A stretch of DNA of 64,000 bases from Paulownia fortunei. Its lineage: Eukaryota > Streptophyta > Magnoliopsida > Lamiales > Paulowniaceae. Of this stretch, positions 42,873 through 56,632 are shown piece by piece (the first letter of the stretch is position 1; each line of letters opens with the position of its first letter). The DNA is taken from the NCBI GenBank assembly GCA_019321725.1, contig CM033110.1, forward strand, positions 23,057,210 through 23,121,209, written 5' to 3'. The position numbers and the translations under genes were made by a program. The notes below the pieces were generated by a model. That model made no database searches. It was not told the origin of the DNA and saw only the letters and a program-made list of their open reading frames with translations.

Positions 42873-45800
42873 GGGTCTGTAAATAATCTTTTGTAGTGCA
42901 TGATTAAAGAAGTGTGAAAAAAAGAATGTGGCAGAAAGGGAGTGGAAGGAAGGAGTCGGAGAATGCGGGAGTCATTGCTTGAATGGCTCAAACTCCGCAA
43001 AATGTATGTATTAGTGGACACGCACAAATAGTATAAGACTAACTTCATAGATTGCATCATATACAATACTTTTCTTTCATAAGATTTTAAATTATTTGGA
43101 GATGAAATATGTTGAAGTGAAATCGAGATGGGGCAGTAAATTGAAGAAGATATCTTTCAGGGAATTTAAGAGTCAAAAATTAATACAAGAATAACTATTT
43201 TTACTTGGATATTTGCCAAAAATATATGATATTGTTGAAATCTTTTTTAAGATAAGTTAGCATTTGCGAGGCTAACTTTTTTCTATTTTTTTTACAATAT
43301 ATAATTTTTGTAATGTAGTTTTTGAAATTAAATTAATTTTTTTAAAAATAAATCATGTAAAATCCAATATTAAAATCAATTTTCTAAATGCTTGTCAAAG
43401 TCAGCCAAGTTAGAAATAATGGAAACAACAATACAAAGTCCAAACAATAACATAAACAGAAGATGGGTCGAAAAAGAAGAAAAAAAAAATCACCTTAAAA
43501 AGATATTAATGTGATTAAATTTGAAGTATCGTTGCTTGCCACTTTGAGACAAATGGGAAGTGGATGAAAACATTATTTGTTTTTTTTAAGGCCCACAATA
43601 AAATTAGGTAATGTAAATTAATTATTGATGTTGATTGTCGGGTTGGTGCTATTGGGTTCCTTATTAAACATTTTGGAATTTGGAGTGCACTAGGTATGAT
43701 ATGAAGGCGCGTGAAATATTTGTGAGAAAATTCTCGTATATCGAAAAAAAAAGAATTGTATCGGATAGTCAAATCTGCATTCTACCGCAGTTGCGAAATC
43801 GCTCTCCGCGTTGATGATTGACTTGAATCAGTCTACAAGATTTTTACCCAGTCCTCAACCAATGGCGTTTTTCCATTTCTTTCATAATGGATAAAGAGTA
43901 AATGAATGCCACATATAAAAAAAAAAGAAATGAATAATTATAGTCTTGTTTGTTTTCATTTTTATTTTCTGTATTTCCATTCTCTGTTATTTAAAATATT
44001 AGAAATATATTTTTATTTATTTTCAATTGAAATATTATTTATTTTTATTTTACAACTATAATCATCACCTTAAAACCTAAACATCTATTTAATTAGAATA
44101 GGATCTACGTTATTAATGTTTGATATGGTATTTCACTAATTTAAAAATAATTAATAATGTGTAATTCAATATAATATGATTGACGAGATATAAATAGATA
44201 ATGAGATCTACTAATTATTATTCATGTATTAAAATATTATTTTTAATCTCATAAAGTCAATATTTATGTACTATTTTTAACTATATTTTTATTTTTATGT
44301 TACAATCAATACAAAAATAAAAAGCACTTGAAAACGATGAAAATGAAAATGAAAAGAAACATGATGTATATATTGCATCAATCTCAATGGAAAAGTATAG
44401 TGGTGTTGTTAATCAACCTGCTTAAAATATCTTTAAGTATTTGTAAATAATTTAGTTTAGTTTGCATAATAGCTAATTATATAGCAAGCAGTAAAAACTT
44501 TTATTACACCAAAATTGTCAAAAAACAATATAATAAATTAGTCAAAAAAAATTAACAAATAGCATTTCTTTTACTCTTATGAGTGGAAAAAGTTTCGAGA
44601 GTCTATTATATGAGTTAAATATTGAGGCCTTCATATAAAATTTATAATGGTCTTAAAAATTAAATTACTGAATCATAAGTGTCCTTTCTAATTATTCTTT
44701 CGCATCCCATAGTCACATAATTTTTAATGGCAAGTAAATTTGTTCACATGGGGTAACACATTTTATTTTCTAGCTATGCTAAAATTATGTATGCTTGCTA
44801 TATCAAAGGTCATTAACTGTGGCTCTAACAATATTTTTGCGTGGCACAAAGATAATTTTCATTATTTTATTGTATTCAATTTTCTCAATTTTGCTTGTTT
44901 GGTGTGAGATGGTAATCATCTCATTCAAAGTTTACACGTCATTCTAATCAATTGATTTATTTTTTAAGAAAAATAAAATCACATTATTTGATCTTCATGC
45001 ACACTCAACACTAGTCAATGTTTGTTAATTATTATTGCTTAAAGCAGAATTAAATATTTTCTGATTATGTGTTGATAAATAAATCAGTAAATAGTAGGAA
45101 CGAGGGCCAAATCCTCACAAATACATTACATCCAATCCACTAAAAATGATGAATGAATTCATCATTACATGTGAGGTCCAGATTTGGATCCAAACCAACA
45201 AAAAAATAATAATTATTGATCTTACTGTGAATATTGTTTTATGACTTATAAAGAAAAATTAAACTTTTAAAAAAGTGTCCTACCAGAAAACAACTAAATA
45301 TACGGTCATAATTGACATGATTATATTTAGATTTAAAATATATCACGTTGTAAGTGAAAGAGGTTCAAAATTCAAATTTCAAAAGTATATTACATTGTAT
45401 GTTAAACATAATAACATATTAATAATGTACATAGCTAAAAATTATTCAATTCAGATTTCAAATGGATTAAATCACTCAATTTCATATTTGCTCTACTCAT
45501 TTTAAATAGGAAAATTTAATTGGATCAACTATATCAAAACACTTAATCATTCATAATTTCAAATATTCAAATTCAATCATAACAAAAATTCAAACTACAA
45601 CTTGATGCATTCACAACACTATTGTGTGTGTGTGAATTTGAAATTAAGAGATAGGGAATAGGGAATTAATCTAGTAATTGTTCTCAAATGTAATTGTAAG
45701 AGTTTTACATCATTGTAAATTTAACAACAACTATTACTCAAAAGGTGAATATGTAATTACAAAACTCATTAAAATATGAATTAAATTATAATTATTTCAC

Positions 45801-46219
45801 TAGAAAAGTTACTGCAAATAAATTGAAACCCATATTTTTTAAAAAAGTAACGAATTAGATTGGTCACAAATACGTGAATTTAAAGATAATGTAGATGCAA
45901 TATATTCAAATATAAACACTTGCGATATGTATATTTATATATAAATATTAGATGAGATATAATTTCAATTTACACTATTAAATATAATATTTATTAAATC
46001 AGAGTTTAAATATACTATAAGAAGAATAGAAACTTTACAAATAAAGCACAAGAATTGATATTTCATTACTATTATTTTTTGTGCTTATTTACGCTTTCCA
46101 AATTGCCCATATATATGTAGCATAATTTGATAAGTTTTGCATTCATATTTGGGAATGGTCGCCTGAAAGAGGAAGTAATCATAGGGACAGTACGGACTGC
46201 ATTTTTACAGCAAGGACAA

Positions 46220-46324
46220 CACGTGGATCGACGCATGGGGATTGGTGCGTGCTATTGATCTCTGCAACTTATCCTTCTTTTTTGTGTCCTTACAGATTTA
46301 TCACCATTCACGTGATGTCACGTG
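46220..46324. promoter_or_regulatory. Cluster of three CACGTG G-boxes without an adjacent gene
   Basis: CACGTG occurs at 46220-46225, 46309-46314 and 46319-46324, with the last pair only 4 bp apart. The surrounding 250 bp (46145-46400) is clearly richer in G and C than the flanks. This looks like an ABA- or light-type promoter fragment, but no gene follows on either strand. Confidence 0.35.
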
Positions 46325-46974
46325 GCTTCTTCCTCCTTACTGTCTTCAACCGCCTACACTCCTAGCTTAGAAGTTAGACCATCTTCTTCTTTACCCACTT
46401 GCCTCATCATTTGATTTATTTATTTTACCCAAAAATGCACTTCTTGTTTTTAGTCACAATATTACTCTCCCCTGGTCACAGTACATTTAATTTGATGTGG
46501 AATTGTAGATAAAGGTTGAAAAAAAATAATATTTTAGATTTTTAATATTATTTAAAAAGTAATTTTTGAAAATTAATATTGTTATTTCGTAATTGTAATA
46601 TGCAAGGATATTTATGAAAATAATTTTTATTTTGAGATTTTTTAAAAAGAATTTGTGACGATAAAAAAATAGTCTATATATTCCAAACTTATTACCTGTG
46701 TTTCTATTTGAAATATCCTAAAAATAAATTTTATTTTTTAAATAGTATATTTTCCCCCCTAAAATCACCATATCAATTATAGTAATAATGCAACTTTACT
46801 AATTCTAAGCTATTATTTTAACGATAATAGTATGGAGATAAATAAAATATGTATTTATTTAATAAATAAATTATTTTAAAGAAAATCGGCCAAATTTTTT
46901 ATTATTTACTCAATAAATTAGCCATTACAAATAAAAGAGCAAAGGTAGGAATATCAGAATTTCCTTGAGAGAGC

Positions 46975-47150
46975 AAATTAGCATATGAAGCCAAACTATG
47001 GGCCACTTGGTTCCATTACGTCTAACAACACAAGCAATGGAAATCCATCATCACGCTCCTAACATTGTGAACTACTGTTTCTGAGGTGGAGAGGTCATCT
47101 TCCATGGAGAGTAGCTTCTGATGCATAGCAGAAATTGTCTCATTTAACAA
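46975..47150 (-). pseudogene. Relic of a retroelement RNase H domain (RVT_3-like)
   Basis: On the minus strand one frame reads about thirty residues around MEDDLSTSETVVHNVRSVMM, followed after a frameshift by VVRRNG and then, in the first frame, WNQVAHSLASYANLL. The order of an ALN/DLS-type helix, a VRR strand and the N-x-VAH-x-LA-x-YA motif is that of the RNase H-like domain at the end of plant LINE polyproteins and related host genes. In-frame stops and the frame change show it is dead. I see no neighbouring reverse transcriptase or poly(A) tail, so the borders are approximate. Confidence 0.45.
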
Positions 47151-49512
47151 TAATGCCCTGTTGATTCCATTCCAAATCCATTATCCATTTCCAGCATGAA
47201 AGGGATTCGGATTTTTGAAGTTGTAACACCCAATCAAATCAGAAAGGCCAGTCCTTCGGTTCACCCACACCAACACAGAGACAAACAGTTAACATTAAAT
47301 AATTAGTACCAAAGGAAAAGCAAGGAGTATACTAGCTAGAGTAAAGAGAAAAAGACAAGATTATGAATTGCAGACATGGAAAAACAAAGACTAGGTGAAA
47401 ACTACCTAAATAAAGACTATGAAAGGTTTGTGAATTCTTGGAAAGTGAAAAATTAACAACCAAGAAACAACTTTAACGTAACAGGCACACCCATCCATTA
47501 GGGTATTGATTATTAATTCATACCCTAAACTTAATTGGAAGATTGATTGACAGAAGGATCTTACATGTATGATACTCGTAATTAAAAGAGGTTCATCTGC
47601 TTTTTCACTTAAGTCTAAACAATCATAATACATTTGTTAATTTATGAGGTTTTTGAAATAAAAAGTTAATTTCAAAACTCTCATATTACAAATTGTGCAT
47701 ATCCTATAGTAGTACCACTTCTTACTAGTCAATTATCTCATTTTCAGCACTATGATTCCATATATCACAATAGATAGATTTGCATAGTTCAGACGATCAA
47801 AAAAATATTTTTTAACTTGTATTCTTAAATTATTTCTCGTATAGCTTCTTGTTATTATCCTTCTATATTATGCCCATGTTTTCTTTTTCAAAACTCATAA
47901 CTCATAGTCACCTTTCTAAAAAAAAAAAACAACAACTAAAATTAAAAGTATATTAGGTCCAAGGTTTGTCAACAATACCTCATAAGAAATCATTTGAATA
48001 ATCCTAGAAAGTAATTATTCATCTGATCCACTTTTGGTGTTAAAGTAATATAGATGGGGAATGTCTGGCTGCCTAATTCGCCCAATTGGCGTTCATACGC
48101 TCCACTAATCAATGCCATTCATTAATAATTTGCTAATTCTTTACTTTAACGGGCTTCTGCAAATTATTAAAAATTGGACTTGGCGGGGTAGTTGGGATTC
48201 TACCCCGAGAACTTCACCGTTGAAATTAGAGGTCAACGAACTTCAACGATGGAGATGGTAATTCAATGTTACACGTACATGTATTTCAATCATTACTAAC
48301 CACTTGGTTTTGTGGGATGAAGGTCGCAAAAGACCCATAAAATCAGCGACTATCTATTTTTATTTTTATTTTGTATTTCTTGTTCCTTTTTAATTAACAT
48401 GATTTATTCCTATGTAAGTACTACATTTTAATTTTTTTTATTTCAATTTTGTAATATATGTTCGTAGCTTGTCTATGTTATACGAAATGTAATATATAAA
48501 ATAAAATTAGAATAAATGATTTGAAATAGCATGACTATTCTTCTAGAAAAGAAATAAGAATTTTAATATATTGAAATATCAATAGCTATTATGTAAATTA
48601 GTCTAATGCCAAAAGTTTTCGTATTTTTAAAACCCAAACTTTATAATTGTTGAGACTTTGGGCCACAAATTTATTGTTTGCATGCTACTACCATTTGCAT
48701 AGTTGGTGGAATATGCAACTGATTTTTCTCCATCGATTAGTTATATGTTGTTCCCTTGCCTAACACATTGCCTAGTACGCTAGGGTACTCAAATTTGCCC
48801 ATTTATTGATCAATGCTTCATAAGTGTAAATTGAATAGCAAGCATGAAAACTCTGATTTCATTAATGGTGATGATGGTGTGACTCACCTTCCTATTTTAA
48901 TTGATTAGTTGAGATTTAAAAAGAAGACAATAATTGAATTTAAAACTGTAAAGTAATTAATGAATTGCATAATTTTTAAATGAGTAAAAAATTGTATTCA
49001 CTGGTGTCTAATATGGGACTTGAGTCAAGATGAACCCTTCGTACGTAGTGGACCTGTGTCTTCTACTGAACTATAATTAATACTTTTTGATCTTGATTTC
49101 AATATACGTAACAACTTCTATTTGAGATTATATGTTTATTGAATTGTTGGCCATTTGGTTTGATAAATTTTCTCAATGCAATATAAATATTAAAACTTTA
49201 ATAATATTATCAAAATATTAATATTACAAATTATTTTAATGATTGAATAATTTGACTTAATATTTCGTAAACAGACTAATGATTTTGAAATAAAGAAAGT
49301 ATTAAAGTAAGTAATGTTTATGATTTTTTCTTGGCGATAGAATACGTATTGATAATCAATTAATATCAGTGCCGTATATTAATTGCGCAAAATAAACCAG
49401 ACCAAAGCAAATATGGGTGTCCAATTCATTTATGGTTCATGGCCCATTGGGTTATTAGGTTGGCAAACACTTTTTCGTAAAACGAGGAAGAGTCCAAAGG
49501 TTTCGCCCCCCT

Positions 49513-49530
49513 CCCCCCCCCCCCCCCCCC
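49513..49530. repeat. Poly(C) run of 18 bases
   Basis: An uninterrupted run of C, preceded by a shorter C run at 49506-49511. Long C homopolymers are uncommon in AT-rich plant spacers and are prone to length errors in sequencing. Confidence 0.85.
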
Positions 49531-50370
49531 AACCCTCAGATGTTACCTTAATAAGGGGTTGTCGATTATAGGACCTTATCTCTTGATCCAGTAATATTAT
49601 ACTGATTAGGGCTTGAGTCCAACAACAAAGCTGGCTTTTGAGCATCAAGCTCTCTTCCTGGTCAAAAATTGATTAGGAAACTTCTATTTGATTTGGGCCC
49701 AATTTATGGAAGAAAATATATTATCAGCACATATTAAACTACAACGCTTAAGATGGTATATCTGTTTATTTTTTATATTCACAGTGCAAGTGCACTAATA
49801 ACCCATATTTTGTGTTGATTTTTCACTTCAATCTGCAGTCAAGTTTTTGGTATCTTCTCTCAAATCATGATTAAATGTTCTTAGAGACTAATTATGATTC
49901 CCTTCTTTTTTTTTTCTTTTTTCTGTGTAGATTAAATTGAAGTGCCACTTGGAACAAAATCTGCTAATAGATGTAAGGTCATGCCATGGTAAAATGACCC
50001 TGCTTTGGGAGTTTATTAAATACAAGAATTTAAATACTAGTAATAAATAACCCAACTGTATTTTCGTATTCTGTATTTTATACTACAGTATAAAGTTTTC
50101 CCCTTGAGAGGAAGAAGATTACTGGTTGAAATGAAAAACAGAAAAATGCAGAGCATTATTTATTTAATGGGAAAAGGCACATGGGCAGAGGGCAGCATGT
50201 GAGGGAGAAGATAGAGTGGAAGAGAAAAATATGGAGACACCCCGGATTCCCAACCACAACACAAAACATTCCAACTAAGTATCCCATGTGAATTACCTTA
50301 TTTTTAGGCCATACCCAGGTGGAGCTGCTGCCTAATAACACCCATACCTCACCACACACTCCAAATCAAC

Positions 50371-50383
50371 AATATATATATAT

Positions 50384-50448
<65 letters not shown>
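50371..50448. repeat. (AT)n microsatellite with phase slips
   Basis: About 78 bp of AT/TA repeat with two AA-type phase slips, ending in a short TG stretch. Intergenic. Confidence 0.9.
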
Positions 50449-50451
<3 letters not shown>

Positions 50452-52312
50452 GTGTGAAAAAATGTGCATACGTGTCTATATACCTCTCTGTATGCTTTAT
50501 TATTAGTATTATACATACTAATAATTGCTATACTAATATGAATAAAACTTGATAGATTATCTTGGATCGATCATATATAACATGTTGAATAAGTGGAACG
50601 CATTAACTGTACGTTGCAATTATATAATTACTATTCAACCCTAAATACAATGAAAATCATGAAATTAAGATGTCTCCTTCATAAAGTTGGAAATTAACTT
50701 GTCAATTCTTAATATATTTTTTAGTCGTGCGCCCAGAAAAAATCTTTTAAATAAACGCCATTTTTCCTCATTGAATTTTATCACAACATTAATCACACCA
50801 AACTATCGCACCATAGTTCGCAAGATATAAACAAAATGATTCATATGAGAGAGACATTTGTGGTTACTTTTCAGTCAGTGCAACTTCAATTCCGAGTTTG
50901 GGTGCTTTAGGTTTCACCCAACTTTCATAGGTTTGTTTTCTTAGGGAATGTCTTTCTTTGGTGCCATTTGAAATTCTTGATATTTTTTCCACTTCTCTCT
51001 ATCTTTTGCCTAACACCATTTCTAGCTTTTAACGTTTTGTTGAAAAATGATGGAATATAACAGGTATCAATATAGGGAAATAGAGGAGCTATATTATTCC
51101 ATTCTGGAATCAAAATTCCATTGAACGAATGCTATTTTTGTGGTTGCAATGTAAATATATTTCAAGTTCGTCAATGAATCTTATTCTAACGGTTAAAATT
51201 AAGGTCTTAAAATTCTTGAAGAATGCATTCAAGTTTTACTAGAATTTACAAAAGTATTTCACTTTTCAATTTGTTAATTGACCAAGATTCATGAGGGGAA
51301 CTCACTGTCTTCTCAAAAAATCGGCTACAATTTGTGTATAAAGACCGAAAATGCTAAATTATTATCCATGTAATTTATTAATCGAAAAAACCATAATTAA
51401 TGTGTTTAAAAATAAAAGAGTAGCCCATTAGCAGGATAGTGGTAAAACTTTGACTTATTTGTAATATCTCATAAACGTAACTCCAATGTACGATGAGATT
51501 GAGATCTAAAAATTTTATACTTAAGAGGTCATGAGTTTTGGATTTAAGTCCTGACTTGTGTGAAATTTAGTTAAGAGTTTTTAAGAGGTCTTCGTTTCTT
51601 TCCTTTAACTTATATGCTAATTTTTGTACATAATACCTTGATATAATATATTGTATAATTAATTGTTACTCTAAAAGGGGAAAAAAATAAAAAATAAAAG
51701 ATAATAATGTAATATGAAATTAGTTTTAGGTGTCAATTGTAGACATTCCTTTGAATTCTTTAATTATTTCACGTTCAAGGTTTAGCAACAACAATAAAAT
51801 AAAACTTAAAACAGCAATAATTCTGATAAAAATAATAGAAACGATTGGAAGAGTCCACGATGATGTTGAAAGGTGCTTGAAAACGAAATGAGTGCTTTTT
51901 TTTTTTTTGACGCTTTAGTTAATATCTTTACGAGTTTTTCTGTCCGTTTCCATTGAAACAAAGTGGATCAATCATGAATTTTCCATATCAATAAATTTTT
52001 TTTTGGAGAAACTACAACATAGAAAAGGTCCAATCATCCACAACAAAATTTTCATGAAAAAATAAAAAATAAAAAAAAAATTTCACATTGCAGCAGGTAA
52101 ACTATAGCTAGAATCTTTGAGCAATAAATAACACTTCATGTTCTCTCTCTCTCTTTCTGTCTCAACACAGATTATCGCTGGCTTCCAGTCTTGCCACCCA
52201 TGTTCCCACTCCAAAATCTCTCCCCATAGACTCTGATTTTCACACTCAAACACATATACTGTGTGAATGTTTTAAGGCCTTGAGCCCTTTGGCTTGAATT
52301 CTAGCAAGTGGC

Positions 52313-53751
52313 ATGGCCTTTCTCCCAGCTGCAGCAGAATCCATGTTCCGAAACCATGAAGATAGCCATTTTCCCACATCATCACCTTGTGCTCCTCAAG
52401 ATTTTCATGGTACCGTGAGGAGGAAAAAAAAAAAAAAAAAAAAAAGAGCGCATGTGTTGGGCATACTGCGTGCAACGATAAAATTAATAGGGTTTTCTGT
52501 TTTCTTTTGTTTTAGTTCTAATTCTTGGAATATAATTGTGCAGGTGTTTCCGAGTTCTTGATAAGGAGATCCATGTCATTTTCAGGGATGGACCGGGCCG
52601 AAGAATTGCAGCCCGATGACGACGTGTCGGACGACGGTTCACAACTGCTTGGGGAAAAGAAGAGGAGGCTGAACCTGGAGCAGGTGAAGGCCCTGGAAAA
52701 GAGCTTTGAGTTAGGCAACAAGTTGGAGCCGGAGAGGAAAACGCAGCTGGCTCGGGCTTTGGGCCTTCAGCCCCGACAGATTGCTATATGGTTTCAGAAC
52801 AGGAGGGCCCGGTGGAAGACTAAGCAATTGGAGAAGGATTATGATATCCTGAAGAGACAGTTTGAGGCAATCAAGGCTGAAAATGATGCCCTCAAGTCTC
52901 AGAACAAGAAGCTTCAAACACAGGTATTTCTTGAATCCATATGTTCATGATCTAGATTCTTTCGCATTTTAGTTTTGTTTCAGTCATCAGGGAATTAAAG
53001 GATCCTTACTTCTTATATATGTTTTTGATCTGGACTAGGCATATTGGGTGAAATATGATTTATAGGATCTTTTGGTGATACTGGAGAACAATTATAACAG
53101 TAAACTAGGTTTTCTTGAATCAAAATCACCTCGGATCCTGGGAGTCAATTTCTTGTTCAGGTCAGTTTTCACCCACTAGAATATTGAAGCATTCTACTCC
53201 AAACCCAAACTACTTTAAGGTTCTGAAGAATCACAAAAGTACATGTTTTCGAGGAAGGTGATAGAATATTTATGGCTTCCATATCTATGAAATAGTATAT
53301 GAAGCTCAAATGTCTTTGAGTTTTGCGAGATAAAAAATAAAACCCTCTTCATAATCATTGTTCTCGAATGGTTATATTGCAGTTATTGGCTCTGAAAACC
53401 AGAGATTCAACCGGATCAGGGCCGATTAACCTCAACAAAGACAATGAGGGTTCTTGGAGCAATGGAAGTGAGAACAGTTGTGAGGTCAACCTCAACACAA
53501 CATCGACAGACAGCACATTATATCCTCATCAAAGCAACAAAAACGCCGTCATTTTCCCTTCAGCAATTGGCCCTGCAGCAGCCGCTAGTCTAACACAGCT
53601 CCTCCACAGCTCATCAAGACCAGATCATCTCCAAACATGTCCAAAGATTGATCCTGCTCCCGTTTCCAACGAGTGCTTCGGCAACATGTTTGGCGGCATT
53701 GAAGAAACCCCGGAGTTTTGGCCATGGCCAGAACAGCAGAATTTCCATTAA
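52313..53751 (+). CDS. HD-Zip class I homeobox transcription factor, ATHB13-like, 281 aa
   Basis: Exons 52313-52409, 52544-52923 and 53383-53751 join in frame to 281 residues. The homeodomain spans about 70-125, with recognition helix [20 protein letters not shown], followed directly by a leucine zipper (about 126-160, [20 protein letters not shown] and on). The C-terminus ends with [12 protein letters not shown], the acidic/aromatic motif of the ATHB13/23/3/20 clade; the N-terminal PQDFHG also matches that group. These factors bind CAAT(A/T)ATTG sites as dimers and act in stress and organ-growth control. The first intron is only 134 bp and contains a 22-base A run. A second GT donor (52415) lies five bases beyond the one used; it would shift the frame into an early stop, so 52410 is the functional site. 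Confidence 0.94.
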
Positions 53752-55800
53752 TCCAACACCAAAAACAACAGGGACAGTTCTCTTCCTGCCTTGTGTAATC
53801 CAAACATGCACTCAAAAAAGTGAAGAGAAATTGGTACCAGGCTACTAAGCCTAAAATGTGACCATGGCTCTAAAAAGATTACAAATTCCTTTTGTTTTTT
53901 CCTTTTTGTTTTTTTTTTAAGAAATTCCATAGATATATAATTCACACTGTTTTAGTTTTAATTCTTGTTGGACATATTTTGGACCCCCTTTGTGAAAAAT
54001 ATTAAATTGATCATGAATATATAATAAGAAAGATCCATGTTACATGCAAATATGAAAATCTGGCCGAGTGGGACGCCTACTCTGGCATGGGCCATATTGT
54101 GCATAGAAAAACAAGATTCTCTCTCCAGCATTTCAACTTTCCAATGGTCCAATTCTGTGGAGTCGTCACTTTCTTTACAGTACAATAGAATAATAAGTAA
54201 TTTTTTTTTATTAAAAAAACTTTTAAAATTGCTTTCTTAGAAGGTTCCTAGGAAGATGCAGATATTGTTTAATTATAAGGATGATAATGGCAAAAAAAAA
54301 AATAAAAGAGAGAATCGAAGCACAAATTCCAAGTGGGAAGAGGCCAAGGAGATGGGAAAGGGCAGAAACCAGAATCAGAAGTATTGCTTCGGGAATGGTT
54401 CTTTTCTATAATGATTGTGTCTTTTAATTTTGCTTTCTGAGGGATGAGATTGTAACTCTCTGCCAACAAACACAAGAAATTAAAGTCAAGTCTGTGCTCG
54501 AAAATTCACTCGTGAAACCCCACTTTTGTACTATTCCATTTTGAATTTTCATTTTGGCATATTATTATTTCCATTTCCACCCTAAGTTATTTGACATACT
54601 GATATAGATCTGTATGACAAAAAATCCATCAAAAAAATAAAATAAATAACTGAAAATAATTAAGTGAGTTCTTGCTTTTATGAATATTTGATACAATTAT
54701 GTTATTGATACATATCGTGGGGATATTAAAAAAAAAAAAAAAAAAAGTGACCTTCTTTTTGGAGCGTAAATATTGTTTTTTGAAAAAACAAGCACATATG
54801 AACGAACTTGGATGATAGTCACTGGGCAGATCCCCGAATGACTATTGGCCCAAAAGATTGGGCTATCCTTCTAAAGATTCTTTTAAGGCCCATGACGTTT
54901 GCAGAATTGTAGAAGCCCATTTTTATCTTCTGTTCGATGGAGAGGCCCATTGAGATGAATGACTTCTAGAAAAGCCTCACAACATATAACCCAAATCCAT
55001 CTCAAGACATGAATATTTGTGTTGTTCATAAAAAATCTGATAACGAATTACCACTGCCCACTCCATTTTCAAGATTTTTTTTTTTTTTTATCGAATTTAG
55101 ATTCATATTATACAATTTTTTTCAAATGAAAATGACATTTAGATTCATGATATACAATTTTTCTTCAAATAGTACAACACTTCTTTCTTCTTTCTGTCCT
55201 TTCTTTTTTATTAGCATTTCATATAATGTGCTGCTTATGCTAGTGAAAAAGCCAAGTCACCAACTTATCCTCAACTTATTTTCATAGACCTCCTTCCGAA
55301 TATAGTAAATATACTCCTTGTATGAATTAAACACCGTGTCAAATAATTTCTGTTTCTGAATATAATTTTTGGACATCGAATAAAAGTTTGAGGCCTTCTT
55401 TCATTTTTTCCATTTTCATTTTATTATTAAATAGAATAATGATTCTTTCTGAATTTTTTTGATTATGTAAGTAAGTATTTGAAAAAAAATTATCAGTGTG
55501 TTGAAGTTGAAGAAGTGTGAGATGTGTGTTTAAATTTTAAGCTCCAAAATTTGATAAATCCAGCCAAGAAAGGAGACATAAGAAAATAAAGCAAATCAAA
55601 AGAAAGAAACATGTTATATTTTAATATATCCCACTCAAAGATTACAACATACAAAAGTCTCCATGACCAATACTCAGAAAAGGAAAATACTAGTCCAATA
55701 GGCAGGAAATCCCAGAAAAAGAAAAGGATAATCCTGTAGTTTCATTCTACATAGATTTGACAATCTCACCAACCAATGAAACTAAGATTCCATTACAGGA
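53752..55800. other. Intergenic region between the HD-Zip and kinase genes
   Basis: No gene supported. The HD-Zip 3' UTR lies on the left. A group of GGCCCA/GGCCCATT motifs (about 54840-54950) suggests promoter-type sequence, but no gene is seen starting there. There are A runs at about 54729-54746 and T runs near 55075-55089. Confidence 0.5.
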
Positions 55801-55805
55801 GGGCC

Positions 55806-56632
55806 CACGTGTTCAACTTCTCAACCAATAATATTTCATCTTCATGTTTCTTCTGTCACAGCCTTTAGCGTTCTATTTTTCCCTCCTATGCCTGTATAAT
55901 CCACGTCCATTCTCTCACTTCTTTTCACGCAAAACGCACGTTTCTCTCTCCTCCCTCTCTCTCTCTCAGACACACACACTCACACTAACTTTTGTTCTTT
56001 TGTTCGGCCTCGAGAACAACTCGTGTCCCAGTGTCTCTTTTTTTTAAAAATCATGTTCTTGAGTCTTGACAATGGGCTCATTGTACACTATTGTTTTGTT
56101 GTTTGAATGTGTGTTGTGTGTGAGTGAAATGGAGGACTGTGTGGTAAACCGTTGTTGTTTCTGAATGCACATTTTGAAGCTTTTGTGCTTCATATGCTTA
56201 AATTGATCTTTAGTTTGTGGTTCATTGTTTTGCATGTTCAAATCTTGTCATCTGGTGCCAATTCTTTATATGAACGATCCCAAGATTGCATTTTTAAACC
56301 ATCACTGAAATTTTGTCGCCTGTGCTTGAGTTCTTTTCGTTTTCTTGATTTTTTTTTTCATTAAAGGTGTAATCTTTCTTTTTTTATTAATGAAATTTTG
56401 TTAAAGCAAGTTTCTATCAGTTTCTTTGATTTCTTTTTTAATCCTTTGTCTTATCTGATTAGTTTGGTATCTTTGGATTAGGAAGCACACCCCCCTCTTA
56501 ACCTATAAAAATAAACAGAAAATTTGAGGAAAAGAATCTTTGGATAAGGGCAAAATGGAAAAGGTGGGATATTGATGAATTGAGTGTTCGTTTTTCGGTT
56601 TATGGCATTTTAGTTCTAGGGTTTGGAGGAAG
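55806..56632 (+). promoter_or_regulatory. G-box, TATA box and leader of the RLCK-VII kinase gene
   Basis: CACGTG lies at 55806-55811, followed 84 bp downstream by TATAAT (55895-55900). A C/T-rich stretch with CA repeats at 55935-55985 marks the probable start of the transcript. The leader to the ATG at 56633 would be about 700 bp and may contain an intron, since most of it is T-rich. Confidence 0.45.

Larger units (their letters stand above)
42873..52312. other. Large gene-poor spacer
   Basis: About 9.4 kb, mostly AT-rich and low in complexity, with no intact gene. It holds a G-box cluster at 46220-46324, a probable retroelement RNase H relic at about 46975-47150, an 18-base C run (49513-49530) and a long AT microsatellite (50371-50448). 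The stretch 43100-46100 shows nothing but AT-rich filler. The last 200 bases are the C/T-rich leader of the homeobox gene at 52313. Confidence 0.55.

Noticed and set aside
50319..50552. 77-codon frame over the AT microsatellite
   Set aside because: Built largely from the (AT)n repeat; no coding signal outside it.
51436..51551. Possible tRNA-derived SINE (ATAGTGGTAAAAC ... GGATTTAAGTCC)
   Set aside because: The A- and B-box-like blocks are about 90 bp apart, too far for a tRNA-type promoter, and no tail or target-site duplication is seen.
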